From positions 1 through 64,000 of the forward strand of contig JAXLUI010000003.1 of assembly GCA_046329585.1 (NCBI GenBank): DNA of 64,000 nucleotides, given 5' to 3'. The notes beneath the pieces were generated by a model, which ran no database searches, was not told where the DNA came from, and saw only the letters and a program-made list of their open reading frames with translations. The DNA comes from DLKC01 sp002478885. Its GTDB lineage: Bacteria > Bacteroidota > Bacteroidia > Chitinophagales > Chitinophagaceae. Positions 59,160 to 64,000 of the stretch are shown here, in pieces. A program made the position numbers and the translations under genes. How positions within the stretch are numbered: the stretch's first letter is position 1; each line of letters starts with the position of its first letter.

Positions 59160-61280
59160 ATGAGTGATTACAAAAGAATATTAGTAACAGCAGCTTTGCC
59201 TTACGCAAATGGTCCCGTTCATATCGGGCACCTGGCGGGTTGCTATTTGCCAGCTGATATTTACGTGCGTTATCAGCGTGCACAAAAACGCGATGTGAAA
59301 TTTGTGGGAGGTAGCGACGAACATGGCGTGCCCATTACCATTCGCGCTATGAAAGAGGGTATTACGCCCCAGCAGGTAGTTGATAAGTATCATGCGATCA
59401 TCAAAGAAAGCATGGAGCAGATGGGTATCTCATTTGACATTTATTCACGCACATCCAATAAAGTGCATCATGAAACATCGCAGGATTTTTTCAAAAATCT
59501 GTATGATAAAAACCTGTTTGAAGAAAAAGTAACCGAACAGTTTTATGATGAAAAAGCAAAAACTTTTCTTGCCGACAGGTATATCACAGGCACCTGCCCC
59601 GTGTGTGCAAATCCTAACGCTTACGGCGACCAGTGTGAAAAATGCGGCTCTTCCCTGAGCCCGGAACAACTGATCAACCCAAGAAGCACATTAAGCGATG
59701 CTGTGCCCGTAAAAAAAGAAACAAAGCACTGGTATTTTCCTTTGCAGCATTACGAAGCATGGCTGAAAGAATGGATCATTGACGGGCATAAGGAATGGAA
59801 GAACAATGTATATGGCCAATGTAAAAGCTGGCTGGATAACGGTTTGCAAAGCCGCGCCATGACACGCGACAGTAGTTGGGGCATCAAGGTACCGCTGCCA
59901 GATGCCGAAGGCAAAGTGTTGTATGTTTGGTTCGATGCGCCCATTGGCTACATAAGCGCCACGAAGGAACTCACAGAAAACTGGGCCGATTACTGGTGCA
60001 AGGACGACACAAAGCTTGTGCACTTTATTGGTAAGGACAATATCGTTTTCCATTGCATTATTTTCCCTGCAATGCTTAAGGCCCATGGCAATTTTGTGTT
60101 GCCGGATAACGTTCCCGCCAACGAATTTTTAAATATCGAAGGCGATAAGGTTTCAACCAGCCGCAACTGGGCAGTGTGGGTGCATGAATACATCAAAGAC
60201 TTTCCGGGCTGCGAAGATGTGCTGCGTTATGTGCTTTGCAGCAATGCCCCGGAAACCAAGGACAATGACTTTACCTGGAAAGGTTTCCAGGATGCCAATA
60301 ACAGCGAACTGGCGAGCATTTTCGGCAACTTTGTAAACAGGACCTTTGTACTGATGCATAAACTATGCGGCGGCAAGGTTCCAAAGCTGTACGAAGAGAT
60401 GATGGATGACAAAGACCGGCAGATTATCGCAGACATAAAAGCGGCAAAGGAAAAAGTGGAGAACCTCATTGAGCAATACAAATTCCGCGATGCCTTGTTT
60501 GAAGTGATTGATCTCTCCCGCAAAGGCAATAAATACATGCAGGAAAAAGAACCCTGGATCGTGGCAAAATCATTGGCAGAAAATGCGGACGCACAGAAAA
60601 GCATTGACAACTGTCTGCACATTTGTTTGCAACTGACCGCTAATCTCGCAATACTCATCAATCCTTTTCTGCCTAATACAGCAAAGAAAATGCTAGGCAT
60701 GATGAAGGTAGTTGATAAAATGCTCGAATGGCAAAATGCCGGCAGTATTAATCTGTTAAGTGTTGGCTATAGCTTGAGAGCGCCGGAAATATTATTCAGG
60801 AAAATTGAGGACAGCGAAATAACAACACAAATAGAAAAATTAAAATCAGGACTGGTGAAACCAGTACAGGAGCCTACAAGCGACAAGCCACAAGTTACAA
60901 GTGACAACTCACAGGAAACAACGGAAGAAAAAGCGGTTGCAAGCAACGTAAAGCCCGAAATTGTTTATGATGATTTTGCGAAGCTCGATCTTAAAGTAGG
61001 TAAAATAGTTGCCGCGGAAAAGGTTGAAAAAGCAGACAAGCTTTTAAAGTTGTCCGTTGATCTTGGTTTTGAAACAAGAACCATCGTGTCGGGTATTGCC
61101 TTGCATTTTAAACCGGAAGATATCGTAGGCAAGCAGGTGGTGATCGTTGCCAATCTTGCTCCAAGAAAAATGCGTGGTATTGAAAGCAATGGAATGATTT
61201 TAATGGCCGAAGATGCCGGAGGCAAGTTGCACTTTATTAATCCCGAACAGGACATTAATCCAGGTGCAGGCGTAAGCTAA
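59160..61280 (+). CDS. metG: Methionyl-tRNA synthetase with C-terminal tRNA-binding domain
   Basis: 706 residues. Charges tRNA-Met. HIGH at 21-24, zinc knuckle CPVCANPNAYGDQCEKC (about 142-158), the KMSKS-like KVSTS at 330-334, an anticodon-binding helical domain (about 390-560), then an EMAP/Trbp111 tRNA-binding domain (about 600-706: DLKVGKIVAAEKVEKADKLLKL). Between the last two lies a low-complexity linker encoded by a repetitive stretch (60871-60915). A terminator follows at 61299. Confidence 0.96.
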   Translation: MSDYKRILVTAALPYANGPVHIGHLAGCYLPADIYVRYQRAQKRDVKFVGGSDEHGVPITIRAMKEGITPQQVVDKYHAIIKESMEQMGISFDIYSRTSNKVHHETSQDFFKNLYDKNLFEEKVTEQFYDEKAKTFLADRYITGTCPVCANPNAYGDQCEKCGSSLSPEQLINPRSTLSDAVPVKKETKHWYFPLQHYEAWLKEWIIDGHKEWKNNVYGQCKSWLDNGLQSRAMTRDSSWGIKVPLPDAEGKVLYVWFDAPIGYISATKELTENWADYWCKDDTKLVHFIGKDNIVFHCIIFPAMLKAHGNFVLPDNVPANEFLNIEGDKVSTSRNWAVWVHEYIKDFPGCEDVLRYVLCSNAPETKDNDFTWKGFQDANNSELASIFGNFVNRTFVLMHKLCGGKVPKLYEEMMDDKDRQIIADIKAAKEKVENLIEQYKFRDALFEVIDLSRKGNKYMQEKEPWIVAKSLAENADAQKSIDNCLHICLQLTANLAILINPFLPNTAKKMLGMMKVVDKMLEWQNAGSINLLSVGYSLRAPEILFRKIEDSEITTQIEKLKSGLVKPVQEPTSDKPQVTSDNSQETTEEKAVASNVKPEIVYDDFAKLDLKVGKIVAAEKVEKADKLLKLSVDLGFETRTIVSGIALHFKPEDIVGKQVVIVANLAPRKMRGIESNGMILMAEDAGGKLHFINPEQDINPGAGVS

Positions 61281-61297
61281 ACGAAAATATTTTTATT

Positions 61298-61326
61298 TAA
61301 GCCCCGCAATGCCGGGGCTTTTTTAT
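61298..61326 (+). terminator. Terminator of metG
   Basis: Perfect 8-bp stem AAGCCCCG / CGGGGCTT (61299-61306 with 61313-61320), 6-nt loop, then TTTT. Confidence 0.9.
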
Positions 61327-61365
61327 TCGGCTTACATTCGTAGTCAATCAGAAAACATCATTATT

Positions 61366-62232
61366 ATGAAAATAGGATTTATTGGCCTCGGCAACCTCGG
61401 TGCGCCCATCGCAGAAAATGTATTGCAAAAGAATCCTGGCATGTTTGTATACAACCGTACCGTATCCAAAGCACAACCACTCGCCGATAAAGGCGCCATA
61501 ATTTGCAGCAATGTAAAGGAACTGGCCACCTCATGTGATATAGTGTTTAGCATGGTAGCAGACGATGCTGCGTTAAATCACATCACGCTAGGCGAAAACG
61601 GTATTGCAACCAATCTGAAAGCGGGCGGCATACATATCTCCATGAGTACAATTTTACCGGAGACGGCCTCACAGTTGCGAACGGTTCACCAGCTTCATAA
61701 CAGCTATTATGTTGCCGCACCTGTGATGGGCAGACCAGAAGCAGCCCGGATACGCAAACTCAATTTTCTGTTATCCGGCGACCCTGCAGCGGCAGCCATA
61801 GCAAAACCACTGCTTGAGGATGCTGGTGCCGTTAATGTTTGGGACTTCGGGACAGAAACACAGGCAGCTAACGTTGCAAAACTTTGCAGCAATTTCCTTA
61901 TTATTTCTGCCATACAGGCGATGGCCGAAAGCATCAACCTGGCAAAACAAAGTGGCATCGACCCGCAGGTTTGGATGAACATGCTTACACAAACGCTCTT
62001 TGCCGCACCCATTTACAATACTTATTCAGCTTTCCTTATGAAGGGGCAGTTTCAGCCCGCAGCATTTAGTTTGAAACTTGGGCTAAAAGATGTGAACCTT
62101 GTGCTGGAGCAGGCGGCTGAAACCAACACAAATATGCCGCTTGGAAAATTATTACAACAACAATTACAGGAATGCATGGCCAATGGCTTGGGTGACTACG
62201 ATTGGACGGCCATAGCACTGGCATTGAAGTAA
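61366..62232 (+). CDS. 3-hydroxyisobutyrate dehydrogenase-family oxidoreductase
   Basis: 288 residues from ATG 61366; the frame back to 61309 overlaps the metG terminator and is rejected. N-terminal Rossmann fold GFIGLGNLGAPIAENVL, VYNRTVSKAQ, substrate-binding VAAPVMGRPEAA, and the catalytic Lys in NVAKLCSNFL, then the all-helical C-terminal domain (GLKDVNLVLE). Beta-hydroxyacid dehydrogenases of this type reduce or oxidise small hydroxyacids with NAD(P); substrate unknown. Confidence 0.88.
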   Translation: MKIGFIGLGNLGAPIAENVLQKNPGMFVYNRTVSKAQPLADKGAIICSNVKELATSCDIVFSMVADDAALNHITLGENGIATNLKAGGIHISMSTILPETASQLRTVHQLHNSYYVAAPVMGRPEAARIRKLNFLLSGDPAAAAIAKPLLEDAGAVNVWDFGTETQAANVAKLCSNFLIISAIQAMAESINLAKQSGIDPQVWMNMLTQTLFAAPIYNTYSAFLMKGQFQPAAFSLKLGLKDVNLVLEQAAETNTNMPLGKLLQQQLQECMANGLGDYDWTAIALALK

Positions 62233-62378
62233 TACCTTTTTGCCCCCGCCTTCCCTGCACATGACATTAGCTAATTACGCTTAGTGCCTTGCACACTTCG
62301 GTGTTGCTTTCACGTCAGCATCCACAATTGTTTAGAGCCTTTGCATAAACAAAACAGTCTTCCTGTTGTTATTCCAGC

Positions 62379-63071
62379 ATGGCAAATGTTTTAATCATCG
62401 GCGCTTCTTCGGGAATAGGGAGGCAGCTTGCATTGCAACTGGCAGCAACAGGAAATAATGTCTACGCAACTTATCGTACCCGCCAGGTTGAGGATAACAA
62501 TAATCTTCAGTATTTTCCATACGATGTGTTGGATGAAAGTGCCAGCTTGCATTTTCTGCCAGGAAAATTAGATGGGTTTGTCTATTGCCCCGGCAGCATT
62601 AACCTTCGCCCGTTTGCAAGAATAAAACCAGAAGATTTTACAAAAGACTTCGAACTCAATGTTACCGGCGCAGTAAGAACACTACAGCTTGCAATGCCAT
62701 CACTAAAAGCAGCAGACAATGCCTCGGTTGTTCTATTCTCTACAGTTGCAGTCCAGGCCGGATTAAATTTTCATTCGCAGGTGGCTGCCTCAAAAGGCGC
62801 AGTGGAAGGTTTTACAAGGGCGCTTGCCGCCGAACTCGCACCCAAAATAAGAGTTAACTGCATTGCACCATCGCTTACCGATACAACACTTGCTACGGCG
62901 TTATTGAACAGCCCCGAAAAAAGGGAAACAAGTGCACAACGACATCCGTTGAAAAGAGTTGGCCGTGCAACAGACATTGCGAACATGGCGGCATTCCTGC
63001 TTTCTTCAGACACGGGTTGGGTTACTGGCCAGGTAGTGCATATAGATGGCGGCATGTCAGCTATCCGGTAA
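62379..63071 (+). CDS. SDR family protein lacking the catalytic tyrosine
   Basis: 230 residues. Rossmann fold with IIGASSGIGRQLA, YCPGSIN in place of NNAG, catalytic-Ser region LFSTVAV, and a PG-like IAPSLTDT. The YxxxK motif reads VAASK, with Val135 at the Tyr position and Lys139 kept. C-terminal VTGQVVHIDGGM is normal. Reductase activity by the usual mechanism is therefore doubtful. The 146-bp gap upstream has only a possible repeat remnant near 62285. Confidence 0.82.
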   Translation: MANVLIIGASSGIGRQLALQLAATGNNVYATYRTRQVEDNNNLQYFPYDVLDESASLHFLPGKLDGFVYCPGSINLRPFARIKPEDFTKDFELNVTGAVRTLQLAMPSLKAADNASVVLFSTVAVQAGLNFHSQVAASKGAVEGFTRALAAELAPKIRVNCIAPSLTDTTLATALLNSPEKRETSAQRHPLKRVGRATDIANMAAFLLSSDTGWVTGQVVHIDGGMSAIR

Positions 63072-63198
63072 GTTTTATTCCTGTATACCACCTGCTTTTG
63101 TTAAACCTTTTTGAATACATTGTTACCAGGTAGTTATAAATGTATACTCCGTGTTACTTTTTCTTTTATCGTGGCTCGTATAAGTAAAAGAAAAACTT

Positions 63199-63591
63199 AT
63201 GAAAAAGCTAATGATAATAATGCTCTTCGCCGGGCTAACCGGCATAGCATCTGCTCAAAAAATTGCTCTTGGCGCACGACCTTATGGCAGCGGGGTTTAT
63301 GCAAGGCCTCGTACTACTGTTGTGCTGGGCGGCTACCATCCATATTACCGGCCTTATTGGTACGACCCTTTCTACAGGCCTTACCGGGCTTATCGATACG
63401 ATTATTACCGGCCGACGAAACTCGATCTTCAAATAGAAGATATCAAGAATGATTATGACGATAAGATATGGAGCGTTCGTCACAATGAGGAACTCTCAGG
63501 TAAAGAGAGAAGAAAGCAGGTCCGTGAATTAAAGCATGAATGTGATGATGCCGTTACAAAGGCTAAGAAGAACTATTACATAAAACAATAA
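63199..63591 (+). CDS. Small secreted Tyr/Arg-rich protein
   Basis: 130 residues with a signal peptide (MKKLMIIMLFAGLTGIASAQ). The middle (about 25-75) is rich in Tyr, Pro and Arg (GGYHPYYRPYWYDPFYRPYRAYRYDYYRP in part), followed by a charged helical C-terminus (LQIEDIKNDYDDKIWSVRHNEELSGKERRKQVRELKHECDDAV in part). No family recognised; similar small secreted proteins are common in this group. A terminator follows. Confidence 0.72.
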   Translation: MKKLMIIMLFAGLTGIASAQKIALGARPYGSGVYARPRTTVVLGGYHPYYRPYWYDPFYRPYRAYRYDYYRPTKLDLQIEDIKNDYDDKIWSVRHNEELSGKERRKQVRELKHECDDAVTKAKKNYYIKQ

Positions 63592-63605
63592 TGGTTCGGT
63601 GTTTT

Positions 63606-63642
63606 AAAAAGGGTAGCTCTTTAATGGGTTGCCCCTTTTTTT
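63606..63642 (+). terminator. Terminator of the 63.2 kb gene
   Basis: Stem GGGTAGC (63611-63617) with GGTTGCCC (63627-63634), two G-T pairs, followed by a run of T. Confidence 0.75.
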
Positions 63643-63806
63643 AAAGCACTCTCCTTCACCGCAAACCAGGCAAACAATACGGCTGACCGCTCACTAATTA
63701 CACACTTATATTTTTTGTAGGCTACCAACGCGTTCAAACTAAACGTTAATTTCTGCCGCTCATAAAAAATGTTAACTTCGGCCAATAAATTAGTTGCATA
63801 ACTAAC

Positions 63807-63814
63807 TATTTTTG
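63807..63814 (+). promoter_or_regulatory. Bacteroidota -7 box of the hydroxyacyl-CoA dehydrogenase gene
   Basis: TATTTTTG matches TAnnTTTG, 96 bp before the ATG at 63911; the predicted leader includes the repeat at 63836-63885. Confidence 0.45.
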
Positions 63815-63835
63815 CCGGGCCTGGTTCAGAACCCC

Positions 63836-63885
63836 CAGGTGTGCGACGCAACGAAAGATGCCACAACTGCTGCAGCCGGGTTCCC
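63836..63885 (+). repeat. Intergenic REP-like repeat, type 1
   Basis: AGGTGTGCGACGCAACGAAA, GATGCCACAA, 3' block GCAGCCGGGTTCCC. It ends 25 bp before the start codon of the next gene. Confidence 0.9.
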
Positions 63886-63910
63886 AAAAAATGTTCTAAA
63901 ATATTGAGCG

Positions 63911-64000
63911 ATGAAACGTACAATCAAAAAAGTAGCTGTTCTTGGTAGCGGGGTCATGGGTTCGAGGATTGCCTGCCATTTTGCAGGGATCGGCGTGCAG
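63911..64000 (+). CDS. 3-hydroxyacyl-CoA dehydrogenase (fatty-acid oxidation), N-terminal part
   Basis: Cut by the right edge after 30 residues. KVAVLGSGVMGSRIACHFAG is the NAD-binding GxGxxG motif of 3-hydroxyacyl-CoA dehydrogenases; a protein that begins directly with this domain is typical of the long FadN/FadJ-like forms of Bacteroidota, which also carry a hydratase part. Beta-oxidation is likely, but the full domain content is not visible. Confidence 0.8.
   Translation, partial: MKRTIKKVAVLGSGVMGSRIACHFAGIGVQ

Noticed and set aside
62281..62340. Possible repeat remnant (TGCCTTGCACACTTCGGTG)
   Set aside because: Only about ten scattered matches to the core and no 3' block.
63621..63785. 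Minus-strand frame of about 54 residues with protein-like composition (FYERQKLTFSLNALVAYKKYK)
   Set aside because: It has no ATG, would need a TTG start, and its 3' end overlaps the terminator of the 63.2 kb gene.
1..64000. CRISPR array made of the interspersed repeats
   Set aside because: The copies are kilobases apart, in both orientations and without regular spacers; no cas genes are present.

Overview
The window looks like ordinary chromosome of a Bacteroidota bacterium, most likely Chitinophagaceae. The evidence is a large secreted protein with a type IX secretion C-terminal tail, Bacteroidota-type -7 promoter boxes (TAnnTTTG) without clear Shine-Dalgarno sites, an ECF sigma/anti-sigma pair with a SusC-like regulatory domain, many exported carbohydrate and peptide enzymes, and families such as DUF3109, DUF3467, DUF1003 and PIG-L. 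No phage, insertion sequence, CRISPR array, tRNA or rRNA was seen. The left edge cuts htpG and the right edge cuts a fatty-acid oxidation gene.

Layout. 0-4 kb: htpG (partial), an exported cytochrome c, an ECF sigma/anti-sigma operon, a DUF3109 protein. 4.3-14 kb: transglutaminase-like protein, a cysteine-cluster protein, a eukaryotic-type citrate synthase, an acyltransferase, LptF/G permease, tgt, lnt, a HAD phosphatase. 14-24.6 kb: acyl-CoA synthetase, secreted lipoprotein, GH95 fucosidase, SDR, small membrane protein, two secreted unknowns, a glycosyltransferase. 24.7-34.5 kb: NHL-repeat T9SS protein, sucB, a sodium/solute symporter preceded by a 39-residue membrane ORF, a PIG-L deacetylase followed by a 53-residue membrane ORF, a CpcT/CpeT-like protein. 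34.8-42 kb: ribBA, a dihydroorotase-type amidohydrolase, a short MutS-like ATPase, DUF1003, a sugar isomerase-like protein, DUF3467, an alpha/beta hydrolase. 42.3-58 kb: a catabolic region with a glycosidase-like protein, GntP-family permease, RidA, fold-III PLP D-amino-acid enzyme, M19 dipeptidase, CoA-transferase, then a run of exported enzymes (lipoprotein RidA, lipoprotein amidohydrolase, AGE epimerase, enolase-superfamily protein, RraA-like protein). 58-64 kb: LD-carboxypeptidase, metG, two dehydrogenases, a small secreted protein, and the start of a 3-hydroxyacyl-CoA dehydrogenase.

The most striking feature lies between the genes. A family of short interspersed repeats (about 27 recognisable copies in 64 kb, both orientations) occupies most of the longer intergenic gaps and none of the genes as annotated here. 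The core is ACAAGTGTGCGACGCAAC followed by a variable stretch of about 20 nt and a 3' block around GCCCGG; unit length is about 50 nt. A second form carries an extra hairpin of about 22 nt (GCCGGATAAGCCGGC) inside the core. Four sites hold head-opposed pairs, and two of these share the same spacer sequence, so they resemble the REP/BIME elements of proteobacteria.

Functionally, the 45.5-49.8 kb genes fit together as uptake and breakdown of a D-hydroxyamino acid such as D-serine: permease, PLP dehydratase/aldolase, RidA to hydrolyse the reactive enamine, and a dipeptidase. This is inference from families and order, not proof.
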